This document shows, piece by piece, positions 25,569-32,075 of a DNA stretch of 38,561 nucleotides. This DNA comes from Candidatus Electryonea clarkiae (GTDB taxonomy: Bacteria > Electryoneota > Electryoneia > Electryoneales > Electryoneaceae). The notes beneath the pieces were generated by a model. It was not told the DNA's origin. It worked only from the letters and a program-made list of their open reading frames with translations, and did not search any database. A program made the position numbers and the translations under genes. The DNA lies in the NCBI GenBank assembly GCA_030765455.1, contig JAVCCM010000054.1, positions 1 through 38,561 of the forward strand. Reading direction: 5' to 3'. Within the stretch, counting starts at the first letter, position 1; each line of letters starts with the position of its first letter.

Positions 25569-26576
25569 TCATACTCTGGGTGTTTTATACGGTGTCAGGT
25601 TGGGAATGACTTCGTTTTTTAAACGTTCCATAGAGATTTTTATCTCCTCCTGCGGCATGGCGCCGTAACCAACCAGCAGCATAACATGATCCACACCGGT
25701 ATTGATCAGACGTTGCAGTTGATCAGTAACCTCATCCGGTGTACCACTGGCGATAACGCCTCTTTCAAGACATTCATTATAATCTGAATGACGAGCGTAT
25801 AACCTGCTATACACATATTTTTCTATATGTCTTTTGTTCAGCTCGTTGCGTTCGGAGGAATAATCAGATACATGAGCATGCATCGCGGCGATAACATCAC
25901 CGTTTCCATCCAGACCGCTCTCGTCCCATCCTTTTCTATAACTCGCGTAAAGTGGAGTCGCATCATCGACTTTTTCAACAGTAGCGTAGGGGATAGTCAT
26001 AATCCCATACCCACGCTTCCCAACATGATACGAGGCTAATTCAGCGAGAATGGCGATTTTGATCTCAACTTTTCTCTTCTTGTAAGGCAGGATATTCAAC
26101 CTGACCTTTTTTGCCTGGAAATACTTGCTTTGATGTGTGACACGTTTGCCTGCCATAGCTTTCTCAAGTACTTCAAGGGCATCGTCAAAATGATCTCGTT
26201 TAGTAGCAGGTGACATCCCAAATCCTTCGAACTCGTGGTGGAGATAACCGCTTCCAACACCGAGGATTAAACGACCCTGGCTTAGTTGATCCACCATAGA
26301 CCACTGCTCCGCGGCACGTAATGGATTGTGAAATGGCAATATGCTCACCGCAGGATCAAGTTTGAGTGTTTCTGTCTTCGCAGCAATTGATGAAAGCAAT
26401 AGAGCGGGATCGGGAACCAGCCCATAAGGATGAAAATGATGCTCAGCGGCAAAATACCCGTGAAATCCCAACTGTTCAGCAAATACAGCAATGTCAATCT
26501 GATCACGATAAAAGCTTGAGGGATCATCATGCTCATCTTCATAATAATCCGAGACAGAAAAAATCGAAAATTTCAT
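25569..26576 (-). CDS. LLM-class flavin/F420-dependent oxidoreductase (bacterial luciferase-like)
   Basis: This 335-residue TIM-barrel protein has FAEQLGFHGYFAAEHHF near 32-48, the AEHHF signature of the luciferase-like family. LDPAVSILPFHNPLRAAEQW and LILGVGSGYLHHEFEGFG follow, and the C-terminus has SGTPDEVTDQLQRL and VDHVMLLV. Such enzymes are FMN-dependent monooxygenases or F420-dependent dehydrogenases; the sequence alone does not separate these. GGAAG lies ahead of the ATG. It starts 10 bases after the stop of the VOC gene and precedes the F420-NADP reductase-like gene, so the three are probably one operon. Confidence 0.85.
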   Translation of the reverse strand: MKFSIFSVSDYYEDEHDDPSSFYRDQIDIAVFAEQLGFHGYFAAEHHFHPYGLVPDPALLLSSIAAKTETLKLDPAVSILPFHNPLRAAEQWSMVDQLSQGRLILGVGSGYLHHEFEGFGMSPATKRDHFDDALEVLEKAMAGKRVTHQSKYFQAKKVRLNILPYKKRKVEIKIAILAELASYHVGKRGYGIMTIPYATVEKVDDATPLYASYRKGWDESGLDGNGDVIAAMHAHVSDYSSERNELNKRHIEKYVYSRLYARHSDYNECLERGVIASGTPDEVTDQLQRLINTGVDHVMLLVGYGAMPQEEIKISMERLKNEVIPNLTPYKTPRV

Positions 26577-26586
26577 TTATCTTCCG

Positions 26587-27180
26587 TTATTTTTTGGAGT
26601 CCAAAGATTTGCTGTAATTCTCATATTCTTCATACAGATCGTCAATATTCATCTGATCGAATCCACTGTAGGGCTTGCCATCTTTACCGGGCAGCCTCTG
26701 AATAAACTCGGTAAATGGACCGAAGGGAATTGTCGGCGCAATAAACATTTGCCTTAATCGCCCCTCATTACCATCATGATATGTGAGAACCGGTGTCATA
26801 AAATCCCAGTTATTCTCTTTCATTTTCTCATAAACGTCATCCATATCGGAATTGGGACCGATGTTGTAAGCGACATGTTGAAGACCGGGACCGTAGCGTC
26901 TGACAAATTCATTAACCGGTGATCCTGGATCGTCACTGATCGAGAGACCGGTCATCGTTGCCCAGGGATATTCATCACTGACTCCCGATACGAGCGCAAT
27001 ATGGGTTGCCGGATATCGAACACAATCGCCGCGCCAGTGTTCAACAAAACCAAGTTTTGCCCAGGTATCTATAAAATCTTTCTCTTTTTCGAGCGCTGTA
27101 ACATAGGTAGCGTGGTCAATGTGGCGAACAGGTGTATGTATTTCCCCCGGCAGAGGTTTTTTCTCAAATGTACTTTGCAT
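26587..27180 (-). CDS. VOC-fold protein resembling the catalytic half of 4-hydroxyphenylpyruvate dioxygenase
   Basis: This 197-residue single-module VOC protein has three candidate metal ligands: H23 in HIDHATYV, the His of GPGLQHVAYN and the Glu of FTEFIQR. Their order and context match the iron triad of the HPPD C-terminal domain (compare FPDHIV, GVQHVAF and YEIIQR in the HPPD encoded at 30943). It has half the length of HPPD, so it may act as a dimer or be a different extradiol-type oxygenase or lyase. It is the first gene of the cassette with the luciferase-like and F420-NADP reductase-like genes. A perfect palindrome about 58 bases ahead of its start may control it. The substrate is unknown, probably an aromatic or 2-oxo acid. 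Confidence 0.75.
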   Translation of the reverse strand: MQSTFEKKPLPGEIHTPVRHIDHATYVTALEKEKDFIDTWAKLGFVEHWRGDCVRYPATHIALVSGVSDEYPWATMTGLSISDDPGSPVNEFVRRYGPGLQHVAYNIGPNSDMDDVYEKMKENNWDFMTPVLTYHDGNEGRLRQMFIAPTIPFGPFTEFIQRLPGKDGKPYSGFDQMNIDDLYEEYENYSKSLDSKK

Positions 27181-27237
27181 GGAAATTATCCTTTACTTTA
27201 CTTCTGAATAGATAGGTTAACAAATATTTCACGGAAA

Positions 27238-27253
27238 GTTAGGCACACCTAAC
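27238..27253. promoter_or_regulatory. Candidate operator: perfect GTTAGG-CACA-CCTAAC palindrome
   Basis: A 6-bp stem with a 4-base centre lies 58-73 bases upstream of the VOC gene start on the minus strand. TTAGG/CCTAA half-sites recall those of DtxR/IdeR-type iron-dependent repressors, which would suit an operon led by a probable iron enzyme. The resemblance is partial and spacing differs from the classic 19-bp box. Confidence 0.4.
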
Positions 27254-27346
27254 CATAATGTCAAGTCAATTCTCAAAGAATCTCTGTTCAGGGATTAAGA
27301 TTACAGGATGTACTATTGGATCAGTTCACATGCTTTGGAGTGCTCT

Positions 27347-27373
27347 GTCATTCTCGGGCTTGACCCGGGAATC
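27347..27373. repeat. 27-bp inverted repeat, left arm (pairs with 29641-29667)
   Basis: GTCATTCTCGGGCTTGACCC and its continuation to 27373 is the exact reverse complement of 29641-29667. Each arm also has internal dyad symmetry (CGGGCTTGACCCG). This sequence type is a common dispersed bacterial repeat, but here the two arms exactly frame the gene island in between. Confidence 0.8.
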
Positions 27374-27428
27374 CATTGTACCGGCGTTCAATAAAACCTG
27401 TGGATAAACTGCAATAAATGGGTCTCGA

Positions 27429-27499
27429 TCCGAGACTGGGTGAGACGCATTTACCGGTTTTTTTTTTCATTTCTGAGAGGTACTCTCATTATATGAGAG
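27429..27499. repeat. ~70-bp direct repeat with alternating hairpins, copy 1
   Basis: It starts TCCGAGACTGGGTGAGA and ends with TGAGAG-GTA-CTCTCA-TTATA-TGAGAG. The middle half-site can pair with either neighbour, so two mutually exclusive hairpins are possible. Copy 2 is 27987-28056. The small gene 27513-27830 lies between the copies. Confidence 0.8.
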
Positions 27500-27512
27500 G
27501 CGATTAAAGTCA

Positions 27513-27830
27513 TTAATTTTTCTTTTTTGCCTTGATCCGGACAGCTACGGTTTTGGATGCATCATAAACAACATTAGAAGGATATGTTTCGCTTTCAGAG
27601 ATATCCTTGTAAATCGGAAAATCACTCTCAATTGTATCTTCTAATTCTGCTCCTATAATCGTAACAACAATACCATTCGACCCAGAAGAAAGAGCCGGGA
27701 TAGCTACTCTAATCTTTTTTTTGTCCTCGTCCTCATGCGATTGGTGCGAAGGCGCTTTTATAACTTGGACCTGAGCTGTTTGACCTGGCTGAACATAATA
27801 GTTAAAACCATCAGGTGGAATTAGTAACAT
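27513..27830 (-). CDS. Hypothetical small protein, beta-rich
   Basis: The 105-residue product is not recognised. It has no signal peptide or membrane segment. Alternating hydrophobic residues (TAQVQVIKA, GIVVTIIGAEL, TVAVRIKAKKK) suggest beta strands, with an acidic/His-rich loop (HQSHEDEDKKK) between. AGGAG precedes the ATG at good spacing, which supports a real gene. It is framed by the two ~70-bp direct repeats, so it may have been inserted or duplicated together with them. It is the last gene of the minus-strand island. Confidence 0.55.
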   Translation of the reverse strand: MLLIPPDGFNYYVQPGQTAQVQVIKAPSHQSHEDEDKKKIRVAIPALSSGSNGIVVTIIGAELEDTIESDFPIYKDISESETYPSNVVYDASKTVAVRIKAKKKN

Positions 27831-27986
27831 CTGAATATTCTCCTAATTGATTGACATCAAGAAGATACAGATCATAAAAAAACTAAACAAGACATTGAAT
27901 ATCGATTGTCAAAGAGCGGTTTGGGTTAGTAGGGGTGTTCTGACTCTATACGTTTTTTGTCTTGCTACAGTCTTGATTTACGTCGC

Positions 27987-28056
27987 TCCGAGATTGGGTG
28001 AGAAGAATTTACCGGATTTATTTTCATTTCTGAGAGGTACTCTCATTATATGAGAG
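27987..28056. repeat. ~70-bp direct repeat with alternating hairpins, copy 2
   Basis: It is nearly identical to 27429-27499. Its right part overlaps the 3' end of the next minus-strand gene: the last residues and the stop codon of that protein are encoded by the repeat. Confidence 0.8.
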
Positions 28057-28677
28057 CTCTAATTTCTTTTTAGAGTTAATAAAGATATCTGCGAGAACAG
28101 CGATTATTAAATCTATGTATTCCTGTCCTTTGTTTAGCCTCTCGCGATCATCTAATCCTGAAGGGAAACCCATATCAAGCATTCTTCTAAAAGAAAAAAT
28201 CGCCTGATATAATTTATAGTTTATTATTTGCTTATTGATAAGTACTTCAATCTTGTCGTCAAATGTTCTATGTCGCTTGGGTAGTCGGTGATTCTCTATT
28301 ATAATTGAGATTTGATTACCTAATTCAAAATATGCTGCAGCGAGAGCTGCACTTGGATTTTCTATATTTAATTGAGATAAATTACGATGAATAATATTTA
28401 ATCGAGCTGATTCAATATCTGACAGTTCATAAGGAAATTCTTCCTTTGAATCTGTATTGTTTTTCTCTTCAGATTTATCTATTGGGGAATCATCTGGGAT
28501 TGCACTAGCAATCTGTTCAATTTGAGCATTCCATGAAATCTGCCAATCCTTATATTTCAATATCATATTTGGTATAATGTTTAAGAGCGGTTTTCTGAAT
28601 ACTAGTAATAGAATCATTATGGTAGCTGGCCAAGTGAAGATTTTTAGCAGTTCGATTATGAAGGTAAGGTTATCCAT
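28024..28677 (-). CDS. Hypothetical membrane-anchored protein, possible degenerate HEPN/DUF4145-like
   Basis: This 217-residue protein has one N-terminal membrane segment (around residues 12-28, TWPATIMILLLVF), a charged linker (66-80) and a helical domain (88-200). The domain pattern (AALAAAYFELGNQISIIIE, then KIEVLINKQIINYKLYQAI and FSFRRMLDMG) recalls DUF4145/HEPN-type helical bundles, but the R-x4-6-H motif is missing: RRMLDMG stands where a catalytic motif would be. This is a tentative structural guess. The final 12 residues (LELSYNESTSQK) come from the 27987-28056 repeat, so the original C-terminus was probably replaced. It starts 3 bases after the stop of the HEPN-like gene, hence surely co-transcribed with it. 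Confidence 0.6.
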   Translation of the reverse strand: MDNLTFIIELLKIFTWPATIMILLLVFRKPLLNIIPNMILKYKDWQISWNAQIEQIASAIPDDSPIDKSEEKNNTDSKEEFPYELSDIESARLNIIHRNLSQLNIENPSAALAAAYFELGNQISIIIENHRLPKRHRTFDDKIEVLINKQIINYKLYQAIFSFRRMLDMGFPSGLDDRERLNKGQEYIDLIIAVLADIFINSKKKLELSYNESTSQK

Positions 28678-28680
28678 TAT

Positions 28681-29319
28681 TTATCCTAGGTATTTTGACA
28701 TGATATTTCTGACGCCTGGTACCATTAATTTTACTTGATCCATTTCAACCTTTTCAAAATCTCCATGATCCGCGTTATTACGGATGTCTGCATAACCAAT
28801 GATTAATTTATGATCGGTATCATTGATTACACCCTTTTTCTTGAGTGCTGTATTCAAGTTCCCAATTTTTGTTGTCTTTGCTACCTGGCCAATTTTCTCT
28901 TCATGAATTTTTCGAAGAGTATCTTCTAATACAGCACCTGCCAAAGATGCTGCTGGAATGTGATATCCAATCTCGAGTAAATATTCTCCCTGTTCAAGGA
29001 AATCTTCATGTACTTCAGCCCTGACAATCATAGGAAGATTATCTAACAAATTTTCCCTGTAATCATCAGCAGCAGCGCGAAATATATCAAGTGCTGACGA
29101 GAAAAATTCAGGATTATATCTAACGTTGCGCTTTTCTTCAGTAATAAACTTTGAATATTGAATATATTGGATACTCTGACTACCGCAACTCTGCTCTAAA
29201 AGATTTGACATTCTAGTCATTAGATACGAGTAATCATTAGTTCTTTCAGACAATGCTTGATTTGCTTTATCAATAAACTCATCATATTTCTGCAAGTATT
29301 CTTCACGTTTGTCTTTCAT
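28681..29319 (-). CDS. HEPN-like protein (DUF4145-type) with R-x4-H motif
   Basis: In this 212-residue all-helical protein, residues 115-210 resemble DUF4145/HEPN domains: IPAASLAGAVLEDTLRKI, a GNLNTALKKKGVI segment and DIRNNADHGDF. R180 and H185 form the R-x4-H motif that is the active site of HEPN ribonucleases. The N-terminal 110 residues are helical and unassigned. HEPN proteins of this kind occur as toxins, in abortive-infection systems and in RNA processing. The next gene, 3 bases downstream, may encode a membrane-anchored helical partner. The ATG at 29319 follows GAGGGCGG. The function in this locus is unproven. Confidence 0.65.
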   Translation of the reverse strand: MKDKREEYLQKYDEFIDKANQALSERTNDYSYLMTRMSNLLEQSCGSQSIQYIQYSKFITEEKRNVRYNPEFFSSALDIFRAAADDYRENLLDNLPMIVRAEVHEDFLEQGEYLLEIGYHIPAASLAGAVLEDTLRKIHEEKIGQVAKTTKIGNLNTALKKKGVINDTDHKLIIGYADIRNNADHGDFEKVEMDQVKLMVPGVRNIMSKYLG

Positions 29320-29425
29320 GTTCCGCCCTCTTGTTTGTGATTTGATAGGTTACGGATAGATTGGGGATTTAGTCAATAGTGATGAACAAAGAACCTTGGA
29401 TTGATATTTGATTGTCAAAGAGCTT

Positions 29426-29611
29426 TTAGTTGTTGTAGTGGTCCTGTAGTTGTTGTTGGACCTGATTTAGGCGTTTTTCTGCTTTTTTTCTGTCTTCCGG
29501 GTTGGGTAGCGTGGTGGCTGTTTTCCAGTATTTTTTTGTAGCTTTTTCCAGGGCGTAACCAGTTTCATTGTGCAGTTGTTCCCTATCGATCGATTTTATA
29601 TTGAATAGCAT
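29426..29611 (-). CDS. Hypothetical small helical protein (61 residues)
   Basis: It is predicted to be mostly helical with a coiled-coil-like C-terminus (PEDRKKAEKRLNQVQQQLQD). It has no cysteine, signal or membrane segment. GGCAGGA lies upstream of the ATG at a long spacing. It is the first gene inside the 27-bp inverted-repeat frame, 106 bases ahead of the HEPN-like gene on the same strand. Family and function are not recognised, and it could be a chance frame. Confidence 0.45.
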   Translation of the reverse strand: MLFNIKSIDREQLHNETGYALEKATKKYWKTATTLPNPEDRKKAEKRLNQVQQQLQDHYNN

Positions 29612-29640
29612 CAGTTTGATTAATTCCTGCCAGAAATATA

Positions 29641-29667
29641 GATTCCCGGGTCAAGCCCGAGAATGAC
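29641..29667. repeat. 27-bp inverted repeat, right arm (pairs with 27347-27373)
   Basis: It is the exact reverse complement of 27347-27373. It lies between the 61-residue gene and the 3' end of the homogentisate dioxygenase gene. Confidence 0.8.
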
Positions 29668-29748
29668 AGCCCCTTTAAACAGATGAATCAATGTACTATT
29701 ACTTTGGTACCCGTTATATGAGAATCAGAGCGCTGATAAATTCAGAAA

Positions 29749-30912
29749 TTATTCATCATTTAACAGCCACGATTTACCATAGTCTTTATCCTCTACATCC
29801 ATGATTTCAGCTGGAACAAGGAGAGGTTTGAATGTGTCAATCATTACCGCCAATTCGTTTGTGCTTTTTGCGCCAATCGACTGCTCCATCTTTCCCGGTT
29901 GAGGTCCATGCGGTAAACCAAAAGGATGATGGGTGAGTGAACCGTATTCGATTCCTTTTCTGCTCATAAACTCGTCATTAGCATAATAGAGAACTTCATC
30001 GGACATCACGTTAGAATGGTTGTATGGTGCCGGAATCGCATCAGGATGATAGTCGAACAGTCTTGGTACGAAAGCGCAAGTAACAAAACCCGCAGCAGCA
30101 AATGTCTGATGAACCGGTGGAGGCTGATGCACTCGTCCTGTAATCGGCTCAAAATCCTCGATGTTGAATATCCAGGGATAATAACACCCGTCCCATCCTA
30201 CGACATCGAAGGGATGATGCGCCATCAGAACTTCATGCAAAAAATTGTCGCGCTTCACAACAACACGATATTCCCCGCGATCATCATTGGTCATCAACTC
30301 AGAAGGAATCCGAATATCTCTCTCGCAATACGGGCTATTCTCGAGGAACTGACCGTCTCCGTTCATATAACGGTCTGGAGGACGCAATAAATCGTTGCTT
30401 TCAACAATCAGGAACTGACAATACTCCTTAAGATTTAAACGGTATGTAATGCTTCGGTGTATTATGATATGATCTCCGGATCTGAAGGGGAGATTGCCAT
30501 ATTCTGATTCGAGTACTCCTGAACCTGAGGAAACGAAAATCATTTCGTCAGCCTGAGCATTACGGTAGAAGAAATCGTCAGATTTGTCAGTCTGGCAGAA
30601 TGAGATCGACAGGTCACTGTTGAATAACACCGGGGATCTGGAAAGTGTCTGACTTTCAGAATCCGGCAGGGCTGCCAGTCGAAAATGCCTCATACGAAGA
30701 GAATCCGCAGGGTTACCTTGCAAACTCACCGGGCGGATTTTCTTGATGTCTATCACTTCGGTGGGTGGATATACACGATATAACAGCGACTGAGGTCCGC
30801 TGAATCCATAAGAGCCAACAAGGTGCTCCTGGTAAAATCCTTTGCCATTCTTTTGCTTAAAAACCGTATGTCGTTTATGGGGAATATCCCCCAATGAATG
30901 ATAATATGGCAT
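29749..30912 (-). CDS. hmgA: Homogentisate 1,2-dioxygenase
   Basis: This 387-residue cupin-fold iron enzyme opens the ring of homogentisate to 4-maleylacetoacetate. The N-terminus YYHSLGDIPHKRHTVFKQ and the C-terminal core HHPFDVVGWDGCYYPWIFNI, VHQTFAAAGFVTCAFVPRLFDY, PYNHSNVMSDEVLYY and GSLTHHPFGLPHGPQPG are diagnostic. The His and Glu residues in these segments supply the iron site. AGGAGG stands just before the ATG. It is the last gene of the tyrosine operon, 30 bases after HPPD. It is somewhat shorter than the ~430-residue animal and proteobacterial enzymes, like other short bacterial forms. Confidence 0.93.
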   Translation of the reverse strand: MPYYHSLGDIPHKRHTVFKQKNGKGFYQEHLVGSYGFSGPQSLLYRVYPPTEVIDIKKIRPVSLQGNPADSLRMRHFRLAALPDSESQTLSRSPVLFNSDLSISFCQTDKSDDFFYRNAQADEMIFVSSGSGVLESEYGNLPFRSGDHIIIHRSITYRLNLKEYCQFLIVESNDLLRPPDRYMNGDGQFLENSPYCERDIRIPSELMTNDDRGEYRVVVKRDNFLHEVLMAHHPFDVVGWDGCYYPWIFNIEDFEPITGRVHQPPPVHQTFAAAGFVTCAFVPRLFDYHPDAIPAPYNHSNVMSDEVLYYANDEFMSRKGIEYGSLTHHPFGLPHGPQPGKMEQSIGAKSTNELAVMIDTFKPLLVPAEIMDVEDKDYGKSWLLNDE

Positions 30913-30942
30913 TTCTGCCTCCTGTATCCTGAATTATTAATC

Positions 30943-32040
30943 TCAGAGATCGAGATTGCCCCTGCGCTTTTGTTCGCGTTCAATCGACTCAAAAAGTGCC
31001 TTGAAATTTCCCTTGCCAAAACCCCGGCATCCTTTACGCTGAATGATTTCGTAAAACAACGTTGGACGATCTGCCACAGGTTTTGTGAATAACTGGAGGA
31101 GATAACCCCTGTCATCTCGGTCAACAAGAATGCCAAGTTTTCTCAGAACATCAATGTCTTCATCAATGGGCGCTACCCTGTCAAGAAGGCTGTCGTAGTA
31201 CGTATCTGGGATTTCCAAAAACTCAACTCCCTGTTCACTTAACAACGATATTGTATCAACTATGTCTCCAGTCAAAAATGCAACATGCTGAACTCCGGCT
31301 CCTCCGTATGATTCAACATATTCCTGTATCTGGCTTTTCGAGCGCCCTTCTGCCGGTTCATTGATCGGAAACTTTATTGTCTCGTTTTGATCAGCCACCA
31401 CGGTACTGCGCAGGGATGAAAATTCTGTAGAGATGTCTTTATCGTCAAAACTGGCGAATTTGTGAAAACCAAAAACCGACTTATACCAGTTGACCCAATA
31501 GTCCATTTTCCGGTCTTCGACATTTCCGACAATATGATCCGGGAAGAGAATACCGGTAGATTTACCTTTGATGGCAAAAGGTTCAAATCCTGGCAAAAAT
31601 GTACCCGAAAAATTGCCTTTTTCAATGAAACTATGAACAGTATCGCCATAGGTACGGATAGCCGCTGATTTAATCTTTCCATTTTTGTCATTACCGGTAA
31701 TTTTCGGCTCCCTGACATTCAAAGCGCCCCTCTCAATAGCATTCTTATAAGTTGTATCAGTGTTGTCCACTTCAAAAGCTATATCAAGTACAGAATCACC
31801 GTGGAGTTTTAAGAATTCTGAGTGCGGGTGTTCCGGGTTTAGCGGGGTTGATAGAATTATGTGCATATTTCCCTGTCGAAGCAGGTAGGAAGCCATGTCG
31901 CGATTGCCGGTCTCAGGACCTGCATAGGCTACCTGGTCAAAGCCAAAGCTGTTTCGGTAATAAAATGATGCCTGTTTGGCGTTACCAACCAGCAACTCAA
32001 TATGATGAATTGATCGTATGGGTAATGGTGGAGCTTGCAT
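30943..32040 (-). CDS. hppD: 4-hydroxyphenylpyruvate dioxygenase
   Basis: This 365-residue protein has two VOC modules, the normal length. It converts 4-hydroxyphenylpyruvate and O2 to homogentisate and CO2 with Fe(II). The iron ligands are visible in the second module: FPDHIVGNV, GVQHVAFLTGD and FYEIIQRKG. The C-terminal GCRGFGKGNFKALFESIEREQ helix that closes the active site is complete. AGAGGA precedes the ATG. It lies between the acetoacetyl-CoA synthetase and homogentisate dioxygenase genes with gaps of 35 and 30 bases, so one transcript is likely. Confidence 0.95.
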   Translation of the reverse strand: MQAPPLPIRSIHHIELLVGNAKQASFYYRNSFGFDQVAYAGPETGNRDMASYLLRQGNMHIILSTPLNPEHPHSEFLKLHGDSVLDIAFEVDNTDTTYKNAIERGALNVREPKITGNDKNGKIKSAAIRTYGDTVHSFIEKGNFSGTFLPGFEPFAIKGKSTGILFPDHIVGNVEDRKMDYWVNWYKSVFGFHKFASFDDKDISTEFSSLRSTVVADQNETIKFPINEPAEGRSKSQIQEYVESYGGAGVQHVAFLTGDIVDTISLLSEQGVEFLEIPDTYYDSLLDRVAPIDEDIDVLRKLGILVDRDDRGYLLQLFTKPVADRPTLFYEIIQRKGCRGFGKGNFKALFESIEREQKRRGNLDL

Positions 32041-32075
32041 TTATTCCTCTGCTAAGTTGAGTTTTGTTATTAACT

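Larger units (their letters stand above)
27181..27512. other. Intergenic region with palindrome and dispersed repeats
   Basis: There is no gene here. From left to right it holds the promoter region of the VOC cassette with the GTTAGG/CCTAAC palindrome, one arm of a 27-bp inverted repeat (27347-27373) and the first copy of a ~70-bp direct repeat (27429-27499). Confidence 0.7.

Noticed and set aside
27475..27499. Hairpins considered as the terminator of the HEPN island
   Set aside because: In the direction of transcription the stem is followed by an A-rich tract, not a T-rich one.
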